Of a stretch of 38,443 nucleotides of DNA, positions 25,019-32,747 are shown piece after piece. Position 1 is the first letter of the stretch. Every line of letters begins with the position of its first letter. Both the position numbers and the translations under genes were made by a program. The notes beneath the pieces are model-generated. The model was given only the letters and a program-made list of their open reading frames with translations, was not told the DNA's origin and did not search any database. The DNA is from Campylobacterota bacterium (GTDB lineage: Bacteria > Campylobacterota > Campylobacteria > Campylobacterales > Sulfurimonadaceae), in NCBI GenBank assembly GCA_023379705.1, contig JAMCPS010000172.1:1-38443 (forward strand), written 5' to 3'.

Positions 25019-26067
25019 GTTGGATTGTTTCCCTCGCCGTTTTATCTGCCCTTATCTTTTTTCATGAATTAGGGCATTACTCTGCCGCTAAATTTTTTGG
25101 TGTCTTCGTGGAAGTATTCAGTATTGGATTTGGTAAAAAACTTTTTTCATTCAACTGGCTTGGAACGCAATGGCAAATCTGCGCTATTCCTTTGGGCGGT
25201 TATGTCAAAATGAAAGGGCAGGATGATCTGGACCCGACACTCATCAGCAGTGATAATGACAGTTACAATTCAAAAAAGCCTTGGCAGCGGATCATCATCC
25301 TGCTTGCAGGACCTCTTGCAAACTTTTTACTCGCTTGGTTTTTGTTTTATGCCATTGCTCTTGGTGGGCCAAAAGCACTCTCTCCGGTTATCGGTATGGT
25401 TTCTGTCAATTCACCGGCCAGTGTTGCGGGTCTTCAAAAAAATGACCGTATTCTCTCTGTAGACGGTGAAGCGATAACGCAGTGGAATGAACTTTCTGAT
25501 TTCATTATGTCATCTACGGGTAATTTGACACTGCAAATACAGCGTGAAAATACACTGCAATTTATCACCCTCACCCCTCGCATCAGTGAATCCACCAATA
25601 TGTTCAAGGAAAAGATTCAAAAAAGGATGGTAGGCATCGCACCCTCTGGCGAAACACATATTCTTGATTTGACACTTGCACAAGGGCTTGTTTATGCTTC
25701 AAAAGAGACCCTTAATGCTTCATTAATGATTTTTCAAAGCGTCCAGAAACTGATTACCGGCGTTGTCCCTGCCAAGGAGCTTGGAGGTGTTGTCAGCATC
25801 GTACAAATCACTGCCGATGCTACCCAATACGGATGGATAAGTCTCTTTTTCTTTGCGGCACTCATCTCCGTCAATCTGGGGGTTTTGAATCTTCTTCCTA
25901 TCCCTGCTTTGGATGGAGGACATATCATCTTCAATCTTTACGAAATGATTCGTAAAAAAGCCCCCAGTGAAGCTGTCATCACTCAACTCACTATAGGCGG
26001 ATGGGTTATCTTGCTGGGACTTATGACTTTGGGTTTATACAACGATATAACGAGATTAATGCAATGA
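25015..26067 (+). CDS. rseP: Site-2 metalloprotease RseP (M50)
   Basis: This 350-aa intramembrane zinc protease has the catalytic HELGH in the first helix (H17, E18, H21), one PDZ domain (about 118-200, NSPASVAGLQKNDRILSVDGEAI) and the third zinc ligand in LLPIPALDGGH (aspartate near 299). Family members release membrane-bound anti-sigma factors or clear signal-peptide remnants. At 350 aa with a single PDZ it is shorter than E. coli RseP (450 aa, two PDZ) and matches the short form common in this phylum. Overlaps pgsA and yggS by four bases. Confidence 0.93.
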   Translation: MSWIVSLAVLSALIFFHELGHYSAAKFFGVFVEVFSIGFGKKLFSFNWLGTQWQICAIPLGGYVKMKGQDDLDPTLISSDNDSYNSKKPWQRIIILLAGPLANFLLAWFLFYAIALGGPKALSPVIGMVSVNSPASVAGLQKNDRILSVDGEAITQWNELSDFIMSSTGNLTLQIQRENTLQFITLTPRISESTNMFKEKIQKRMVGIAPSGETHILDLTLAQGLVYASKETLNASLMIFQSVQKLITGVVPAKELGGVVSIVQITADATQYGWISLFFFAALISVNLGVLNLLPIPALDGGHIIFNLYEMIRKKAPSEAVITQLTIGGWVILLGLMTLGLYNDITRLMQ

Positions 26068-26741
26068 ATACACTGGAACAAAAACGTCATTTTGATGCAA
26101 TCATTGAGAAAATTGAACGTGCACGTATTCGTGTAAGCGAACATCATATTGTTAAAATCGTTGCCGCGAGTAAATATGTGGAGGCAGATGCCATACGTGA
26201 TATGTACGCCATCGGTCAACGTGCTTTTGGTGAGAATAAAGTCCAAGACTTGAAAATAAAAGCTGACTTACTGGACGAACTTCCCTTGGAATGGCATTTT
26301 ATCGGGACACTGCAAAAAAATAAAATAAATCAACTTTTGGGTATCCGTCCTCATATGATCCACTCTATTGATTCTCTTGATCTAGCACGTGCACTTCAAG
26401 AGCGCCTCTGTAGAGAAAACCAAACACTGCGCGCACTTGTGCAAGTCAATTCTGCCTACGAAGAGAGTAAATCAGGCTTCACCCCCGAAGAGTTCTTGGA
26501 TCGTTACGCACAAATCGCGAATGAGTGTCCTAATCTTCATCTTCAAGGAATTATGAGTATCGGTGCGCATACCGATGATCTCAAAATTGTCCAAAAAAGT
26601 TTTGAAACAACCCGTTCTTTATTTGAGAAGATTCCCGATGCAACCACATGTTCTATGGGGATGAGCAGTGATTTTGAGCTTGCAATAGAGTGCGGGTCTA
26701 ACCTCGTACGCTTAGGATCTATTCTTTTTACACAAAAATAG
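26064..26741 (+). CDS. YggS-family PLP homeostasis protein
   Basis: The ORF track starts at 26001, but the start at 26064 (MNTLEQKRHF, 225 aa) gives the family's usual length and an ATGA overlap with rseP. The pyridoxal phosphate lysine is in VAASKYV (K37 of the short form). FGENKVQDLKIK, WHFIGTLQKNK, the LVQVNSAYEESKSGF block and CSMGMSSDFELAIECGSNLVRLGS are classic for this fold-III PLP-binding family (YggS/PROSC), which buffers PLP levels and has no known catalytic activity. It is the last gene of the pyrD run. Confidence 0.94.
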   Translation: MNTLEQKRHFDAIIEKIERARIRVSEHHIVKIVAASKYVEADAIRDMYAIGQRAFGENKVQDLKIKADLLDELPLEWHFIGTLQKNKINQLLGIRPHMIHSIDSLDLARALQERLCRENQTLRALVQVNSAYEESKSGFTPEEFLDRYAQIANECPNLHLQGIMSIGAHTDDLKIVQKSFETTRSLFEKIPDATTCSMGMSSDFELAIECGSNLVRLGSILFTQK

Positions 26742-26812
26742 TTTTTTAATATTCAGTTAAGGAAATGAGATTTTTATGCTATCATTAGTACAAAAATATT
26801 ACAGGATTTTGA
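26742..26812 (+). promoter_or_regulatory. Upstream region of the first GGDEF-EAL gene
   Basis: This 71-base gap holds a T-run just after yggS, -10-like TATGCT/TATCAT around 26775-26785, and CAGGA seven bases before the GTG start. A 14-codon ORF (26776-26820, MLSLVQKYYRILSA) ends inside the GGDEF-EAL start; it may be a leader peptide or chance. No clear terminator hairpin. Confidence 0.4.
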
Positions 26813-29011
26813 GTGCATAAAATACGAATAAGAGCGACACTGTTTGCGATGGGAATTGTCCTCTTACTCGTAGGCTACTTTGTTTACTCTATTTTACAAG
26901 ACAAAAAACGGGTACTGGATGAGAAAACCCAGTCTCACCGTGAACTTTTACGAAATGCTTATGAACTTTCTGTTCTAGATACCGAAAAAGGGCTCAATCA
27001 TTTTGCGTGTAAAATGATGGCTGATCATCGTATCGTGGATGCTTTTGAAGCACATGATCGCGATGCTCTCTATGCCCTTGCTATGCCGTATTTTAACGAT
27101 GCCCATGTTCGCGGCGATGTTGATTTGACCGGCTTTATTCACAAAGACGGTTTTCATTTTCTCCGTCTAACTGATCCAAAAAAATTCGGCGACAATATTA
27201 CCAAACAACGACCCATGCTCGCAAAAGCTATACGTACACGTGAACCTCTAACCTCTTTGGATGTCACCAAATACAATCTCTCTCTTGTCAGTATTATTCC
27301 TGTGTTTAAAGAAGAGGAATTTATAGGTATCATCCAAGTATCTGCAAAAATTCAACGAATACAAGATCGTCTAAATGCCCATTCAGCCATCAGAAGCGCT
27401 CTTGCTTTTGACACCAAAGCTCTCCATCAAATGTTACCGAATCATCAATCAAAAACGTATGGTTCTTATTCCCTTATTTCTTCCAATGATTCATTGTTTG
27501 AGCAATTACCTGCTGATTATTCGTTTATTGATTCTCTGAGTTACAAAATAGGAAATAAAACCTATATCATTGCCTCTCGAGAATTAATGACTTATGCTCA
27601 CAAACCTTTAGCCAAAATGATCTATGCACTGGACATCACCGATGATGAGCTGGCTTATGAAAAAGAAATTAGAAACGTCTTGCTCATCAGCTTGCTATTA
27701 CTTTCGTTGTTATGGATTATATTGCATATTGGTTTTAAGGCCCTTATCAATCGAATACGTACCCTTTCCTCTCAGATTACACAACAATTAGATGATCAGC
27801 TCCATATGGACAGCCTTACAGCCCTTCCAAACCGAAAAGCGCTTCTTGAAAACATCCAACAAAAAAAGCACATTGCCGTCTTACTCCTGAATATTAACAA
27901 TTTCAAAGAGATCAATGATTTATATGGCCATGAAATTGGCGATAAGATACTCAAAGAAATGGCAAACTCTATTCAAGTGATTATCGAAGAATATTCTCTT
28001 AAATTGTATAAAATGCATTCGGATGAATATGCACTGGCTCTTAGTGAGTACATCAATGTTGAACAATTTGACACGATGTGCCAAACGATTTTAACTCGTC
28101 TTCATGCCATAAATTGTGAAGTTGACTCTATTACCATTTTTATCACTTTTAGTATGGGAGCGGATATCTGTTTTGATAAAGGGTGTAATCTGGTCGGACG
28201 TGCGGACATGGCACTTAAAACAGCAAAAAAGAAAAACTTAACCTTTGTTAAATACCACGACTCTCTGCATATCAAAGAAGAGTATCAGAATAATATTTTG
28301 TGGAGCAAAAAGCTTAAAGATGCTATTAACCACAACCGATTTGCTCTCTATTTTCAAGGAATTCATGAGGCTTCCACCCAGCGTATCTTTGAATATGAAG
28401 CCCTCATACGGATCATGGACGAAGATGGCACAGTGATCACTCCTGCCTCATTTTTAGATATTGCTAAAAAATCACGTCTTTACTCTCATATCACTGAGTT
28501 TGTGATTCGCCAAATCTTTAAACAGCTCATTGCAACACCACACCGCTATTCGATCAATCTTTCCATAGATGATATACTTGATCCTAAAATTCAAACTTTA
28601 CTTTATGAACTTCTTGCCGAGAATTCTGTTGGTGATCGACTTATTTTCGAACTTCTTGAAGGAGAAGGGATTGAAAACTATCAAGAAGTTTTAGCATTTA
28701 TTTTGCGTGTAAAAGAGTATGGATGTTCAATAGCCATTGATGATTTTGGAACAGGTTATTCCAATTTTGCCCATATTATGAAGCTAAATGTAGATTTCAT
28801 CAAAATTGACGGCTCTCTTATCAAACGCCTTGACCTCGATCTTAGCGCACAAGATATTGTTCGCACGATCGTTGAGTTTGCTCACCGTTTAAATATTAAA
28901 ACCGTTGCCGAGTTCGTTTCTACTCAAGACATCTATGACGAGTGTATTGAGCTTGGAATCGACTATATACAGGGATATTACCTAAGCAAACCAAAACCGA
29001 TGCCGCTATAG
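26813..29011 (+). CDS. Membrane GGDEF-EAL protein, probable c-di-GMP phosphodiesterase (copy 1)
   Basis: This 732-aa protein has a membrane helix (about 9-27), a periplasmic Cache-like sensor (about 30-285; GFIHKDGFHFLRLTDPKKFGDN and IIPVFKEEEFIGIIQVS are typical), a second helix (about 287-310), GGDEF (about 325-485) and EAL (about 490-732). The GGDEF motif is HSDEY (402-406), so cyclase activity is unlikely. The EAL domain looks complete: EAL at 529-531, SINLS, FELLEGE, DDFGTGYS from 643, KIDGSLIK, AEFVS and QGYYLSKP. It probably hydrolyses c-di-GMP under control of an external signal. The GTG start is supported by CAGGA, an immediately upstream in-frame stop and alignment with the paralogue's N-terminus. 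Confidence 0.9.
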   Translation: MHKIRIRATLFAMGIVLLLVGYFVYSILQDKKRVLDEKTQSHRELLRNAYELSVLDTEKGLNHFACKMMADHRIVDAFEAHDRDALYALAMPYFNDAHVRGDVDLTGFIHKDGFHFLRLTDPKKFGDNITKQRPMLAKAIRTREPLTSLDVTKYNLSLVSIIPVFKEEEFIGIIQVSAKIQRIQDRLNAHSAIRSALAFDTKALHQMLPNHQSKTYGSYSLISSNDSLFEQLPADYSFIDSLSYKIGNKTYIIASRELMTYAHKPLAKMIYALDITDDELAYEKEIRNVLLISLLLLSLLWIILHIGFKALINRIRTLSSQITQQLDDQLHMDSLTALPNRKALLENIQQKKHIAVLLLNINNFKEINDLYGHEIGDKILKEMANSIQVIIEEYSLKLYKMHSDEYALALSEYINVEQFDTMCQTILTRLHAINCEVDSITIFITFSMGADICFDKGCNLVGRADMALKTAKKKNLTFVKYHDSLHIKEEYQNNILWSKKLKDAINHNRFALYFQGIHEASTQRIFEYEALIRIMDEDGTVITPASFLDIAKKSRLYSHITEFVIRQIFKQLIATPHRYSINLSIDDILDPKIQTLLYELLAENSVGDRLIFELLEGEGIENYQEVLAFILRVKEYGCSIAIDDFGTGYSNFAHIMKLNVDFIKIDGSLIKRLDLDLSAQDIVRTIVEFAHRLNIKTVAEFVSTQDIYDECIELGIDYIQGYYLSKPKPMPL

Positions 29012-29079
29012 TTTATTTACACCGCTTTTTATCGTATTTTAGGTTATAATATTTTTTGATCCTGAAATAGGCATGAAAA
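29012..29079 (+). promoter_or_regulatory. Promoter of the second GGDEF-EAL gene
   Basis: A consensus -10 TATAAT lies at 29045-29050, 30 bases before the ATG. TTTACA at 29016-29021 is -35-like but the 23-base spacing is too long, so the -35 is unassigned. The ribosome-binding site AGG is about ten bases from the start. The paralogue can thus be transcribed separately, together with the porin and ppsA downstream. Confidence 0.55.
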
Positions 29080-31320
29080 ATGGAACAAATACGTACGAAA
29101 GCGTTACTGCTCACCATAACGCTGCTCACCTTTTTGATTGCATTTTTCTTTAGCGTCATTGTGCAAGACAAGCAGGATGTATTAGACCAAAAAATCACTT
29201 CCCACCACCAACTAATCGACAATTCCTATGAACTAGCAGTTGCAGATACCGAAAAAAAACTGACTCAATTTGCCTTTAATCTGATGTCCGATAGCGCGAT
29301 ACTGGATGCATTTTCTGCACGTGATCGCAATAAACTCTTAATCCTTGCAGCCCCCTATTTTAATAAAGCCAACGCTCACGGTGATGTTGATCTCGCCGGC
29401 TTTATCCAAAATGACGGTCATCATTTTTTACGCCTTACGGATCCAAATAAATTTGGGGATAACATAGCTAAAAAACGTCCAATGATTGCACTTGCCCTTA
29501 AAGAACGAAAACCAATTACCTCCATGGATGTTACGCTTTATAATATTTCTATCGTAAACATTGTGCCGATTTTTAATAAAGGGAAATTTTTGGGAATATT
29601 ACAGACTTCCTCTAAAATTGAACGATTGCAAAATCGTCTGAACCTTCGTTCGGGCATTAAGAGTGCTCTTGCTTTTGATTCTAAAAAGATTGCTGCTTTG
29701 TTACCAGAAAAAAAATTTCAAACCTATGATGCCTTTGCTATCATCTCCTCCAATGACACTCTCTTTGACTATTTACCCTATACGTATGCCTTTCCAAAAT
29801 CACTTACACATACCATCGAAGATAAAACATTTGTATTTGTAGCCAAAGATATAAAAACCTATACCAATAAGCCATTAGCAAAAATCATCTGTTCTATTGA
29901 CATCACTAAAGATGAAGAAGACTACAAAAAACAAATTTTTCAACTAAGCACCATTACCCTGATACTCACACTCGTTTCATTTTTTATTCTTAATATTGGG
30001 TTCACTGTACTCATTCGACGAATTAATGAAGACATAAAAATCAAAGAGGATTTAAACGAAAGATTGTCCCATCAACTTTATGTCGATCACTTAACAGGCT
30101 ATCTCAATCGTCATGCGATTCTCAGAGACTTACAACAAGAATCATTTTATGCAATAATCTTGCTGAATATTAACAATTTCAAAGAGATCAATGACTTTTA
30201 TGGCCATGAAATAGGGGATAAAGTGATCCTATCTATTGGCAATACCATCCAACAAGAAATCAAGAAATACCCAATGCGTTTATACAAAATGCCCTCAGAT
30301 GAATATGCAATTGCCCTTCTCAGCCCTATATCAGGTCATGAATGCGAAGGGATTAGTCAGTCAATTTTGAGCAATATTCAAACAATGCACTATGATTTCT
30401 CAGGTATTCATATTCATATTACCCTTACCATGGGAATTAATATGTTTATTCATACTTCAGGTGCCAATGATTTTTCTACTCCGCTGATTAATGCCGATAT
30501 GGCACTCAAAGAGGCCAAAAAACGTCATAAGAGCTACCTTGTCTACAGTGAAGATATGCATATAAAACAAGAGTATCAACAAAATATCTTGTGGAGTAAA
30601 AAGGTCAACGATGCAATTAATGAAGACCGTTTGGCTCTGTATTATCAACCTATACATGAGGTGGGAGGCAACATCGTTGAATATGAGGCCCTTATTCGCA
30701 TTATTGAACCCGATAATACCGTTATTACTCCCTATTATTTCCTTGAAGCTGCTAAACGTTCAAATCTTTACCATCACATTACTAAATTTGTCATCAGCAC
30801 TGCATTTTCCTTTGTTGAATCAACCCAAAAAAGCATCTCTATAAATTTTTCCGTAGATGACATCCTAGATACCGCTACCGTAGAATTCTTCCTCTATAAA
30901 CTTACCCAATGCGCTCATTCAAATCAAATTATTATCGAGCTGTTAGAAACAGATGGCATTGATAATTATTCTGAAGTTTCTTCCTTTATTAAAAAAGTAA
31001 AAGAATACGGTGTCCGCATTGCGATAGATGATTTTGGAACAGGATATTCCAATTTTGCCCATATCTTGCGTCTCAATGTGGATCTACTCAAAATTGACGG
31101 CTCACTTATCAAACACATTGACACCGATACGAATGCACAAACCGTAGTTCGAGCCATTGTCCACTTTTCCAAACAGCTTGGTCTTAAAACGGTTGCTGAA
31201 TTCGTCCACACACAATCGGTGTATCAAAAGTGTATTGAGCTTAATGTGGATTATTTCCAAGGTTACCATCTCAGCGAACCGAAGCCCATGGGGTTTCTAA
31301 CATCTATACCTCAGGATTAA
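29080..31320 (+). CDS. Membrane GGDEF-EAL protein, probable c-di-GMP phosphodiesterase (copy 2)
   Basis: This 746-aa paralogue of the preceding gene is alignable from the first residue (MEQIRTKALL against MHKIRIRATL). The layout is the same: membrane helix, Cache-like sensor (GFIQNDGHHFLRLTDPNKFGDN), second helix, GGDEF, EAL. Its GGDEF motif is PSDEY (405-409), again degenerate. The EAL motifs are intact: EAL from 536, SINFS, IELLETD, DDFGTGYS from 650, KIDGSLIK, AEFVH and QGYHLSEP. A slightly longer loop near FIHTSGANDFSTP lies in the GGDEF part. It is probably a phosphodiesterase with a related but separate signal. It ends one base before the porin gene, whose ribosome-binding site overlaps its last codons. 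Confidence 0.9.
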   Translation: MEQIRTKALLLTITLLTFLIAFFFSVIVQDKQDVLDQKITSHHQLIDNSYELAVADTEKKLTQFAFNLMSDSAILDAFSARDRNKLLILAAPYFNKANAHGDVDLAGFIQNDGHHFLRLTDPNKFGDNIAKKRPMIALALKERKPITSMDVTLYNISIVNIVPIFNKGKFLGILQTSSKIERLQNRLNLRSGIKSALAFDSKKIAALLPEKKFQTYDAFAIISSNDTLFDYLPYTYAFPKSLTHTIEDKTFVFVAKDIKTYTNKPLAKIICSIDITKDEEDYKKQIFQLSTITLILTLVSFFILNIGFTVLIRRINEDIKIKEDLNERLSHQLYVDHLTGYLNRHAILRDLQQESFYAIILLNINNFKEINDFYGHEIGDKVILSIGNTIQQEIKKYPMRLYKMPSDEYAIALLSPISGHECEGISQSILSNIQTMHYDFSGIHIHITLTMGINMFIHTSGANDFSTPLINADMALKEAKKRHKSYLVYSEDMHIKQEYQQNILWSKKVNDAINEDRLALYYQPIHEVGGNIVEYEALIRIIEPDNTVITPYYFLEAAKRSNLYHHITKFVISTAFSFVESTQKSISINFSVDDILDTATVEFFLYKLTQCAHSNQIIIELLETDGIDNYSEVSSFIKKVKEYGVRIAIDDFGTGYSNFAHILRLNVDLLKIDGSLIKHIDTDTNAQTVVRAIVHFSKQLGLKTVAEFVHTQSVYQKCIELNVDYFQGYHLSEPKPMGFLTSIPQD

Positions 31321-31321
31321 A

Positions 31322-32737
31322 ATGATGAAAACAGTCTCCATACTGTTGATTTTGTTATTGTTACTTCCATTCCAAGTGCAGTGCTATGAAAGTTCTTTTG
31401 GAAAAGTGCAAGGGCAGATACGTGCTTTCACGATGATTGAAGATTATCAAGAACCATTGCGCGATTATGAGGCAACCGCAGTGGGTGGAAAACTGCTGTA
31501 CCTAACACCGCATTGGAATAACTGGCAAGCGGTCATAGGTGCTTACACAACACACTTTGTAAACGATAATATCTCTTCTCAAAATACCGAGCCGTTGGCA
31601 TCCAATAAAAATTCTCGCTATGTCGTGGGATTAGTCGACTCTACCAATTTCGATGCATCCAGCATTAGTGGTATCGGGGAAGCTTATCTTCGATATAAAA
31701 AAGGGCAAGACTCTCTTACCCTAGGGCGAATGAAACTCGATACCCCGTTTGTCAATCCACAAGATGGACGTATGATCCCTACTTTTGAACAAGGAATATG
31801 GGCTACGTGTGCTCTGTCATCTCAATGGAGCATCCAAGCGGGCTACATCAACGCCTTTTGGAATCGAAATACACCCCAGTGGAGAAGTGTTGAAGACTCT
31901 TTGGGATACGGTTATGAAATGGGTAACAGTGCGATTGAGGGGGCTACTGTTGCTGGAAACTACTATGGCAACACCTCTTCCGATGGTCTTTTTATCACCA
32001 ATCTCCGCTACGAACAAAACGGGGGAATCCGTTTGGATTTCTGGGATTATTATCTGGAGAATATTTTCAATCTAGGGTATGCAGAAGCACTTTACGCTCA
32101 TCCTCTAGGAGAAGTGGAACTTTCTTATGGTTTGCAACTCATTCACCAACGTCAATCGGGTGATGGAGGCAATGGTGAGGACAACATTGCCTCACCTACC
32201 AATGCCCTCAAAGCAAAATCGTATATGCAAGAAGGAGAAAGAAGTATAACGTATGGTGTCAAATCAGCTGTAAAGTATGAAAAATCAAAGTTAACCCTAG
32301 CCTACACGAAAACAACCGACGAAGGTCGCTTTTTATTTCCACGGGAGTGGGGAAAAGAGCCCCTTTATACGTTTCAAAAACGCGAACGCAGTGATGGAAG
32401 CGGTAATTGCCATGCATGGCTGGTAACAATCGAGCATGATTTTGCCCAACAGGGCTTGAACGGATTGGACATGATGGTGGGATACGGCGAATACGTCAAA
32501 AATGATCCCAAAACATGGATTTACAACAAATATGGATTCCCAAGCTATGCGCAATGGAACATCGATATTTTTTATCGATTCAGCGGTGTGTTCAAAGGAC
32601 TGCGAGCTGAATATCTCATGTCCCGAAAAGTTGCACGGGGTGAAACTTATCAAATAGCTGGATCTTCAGAATATAACTTTATCTTTCGCAAAAATGGCCT
32701 TACCCAACAAAATTTTATTCTAAATTACGACTTTTAA
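31322..32737 (+). CDS. OprD-like outer-membrane porin
   Basis: This 471-aa protein starts with a signal peptide (MMKTVSILLILLLLLPFQVQC). The mature part is dominated by short alternating strands and aromatic girdles (GKVQGQIRAFTMIEDYQE, EAYLRYKKGQDSLTLGRMKLDTPFVNPQDGRMIPTFEQG) and ends in NFILNYDF with the C-terminal phenylalanine required for barrel insertion. GRMKLDTPFVNPQDGRMIPTF resembles the constriction region of OprD-family porins. It should pass small solutes; the substrate is unknown. The ppsA gene begins ten bases later, so a link to pyruvate or organic-acid uptake is possible but speculative. Confidence 0.82.
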   Translation: MMKTVSILLILLLLLPFQVQCYESSFGKVQGQIRAFTMIEDYQEPLRDYEATAVGGKLLYLTPHWNNWQAVIGAYTTHFVNDNISSQNTEPLASNKNSRYVVGLVDSTNFDASSISGIGEAYLRYKKGQDSLTLGRMKLDTPFVNPQDGRMIPTFEQGIWATCALSSQWSIQAGYINAFWNRNTPQWRSVEDSLGYGYEMGNSAIEGATVAGNYYGNTSSDGLFITNLRYEQNGGIRLDFWDYYLENIFNLGYAEALYAHPLGEVELSYGLQLIHQRQSGDGGNGEDNIASPTNALKAKSYMQEGERSITYGVKSAVKYEKSKLTLAYTKTTDEGRFLFPREWGKEPLYTFQKRERSDGSGNCHAWLVTIEHDFAQQGLNGLDMMVGYGEYVKNDPKTWIYNKYGFPSYAQWNIDIFYRFSGVFKGLRAEYLMSRKVARGETYQIAGSSEYNFIFRKNGLTQQNFILNYDF

Positions 32738-32747
32738 AGGAAACAAA

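Noticed and set aside
26001-26063. Upstream extension of the YggS protein by 21 residues
   Set aside because: It would lie deep inside rseP, and the family N-terminus and ATGA overlap support the start at 26064.
26813-31320. Active diguanylate cyclases
   Set aside because: The signature GGDEF is HSDEY and PSDEY; both conserved glycines are missing.
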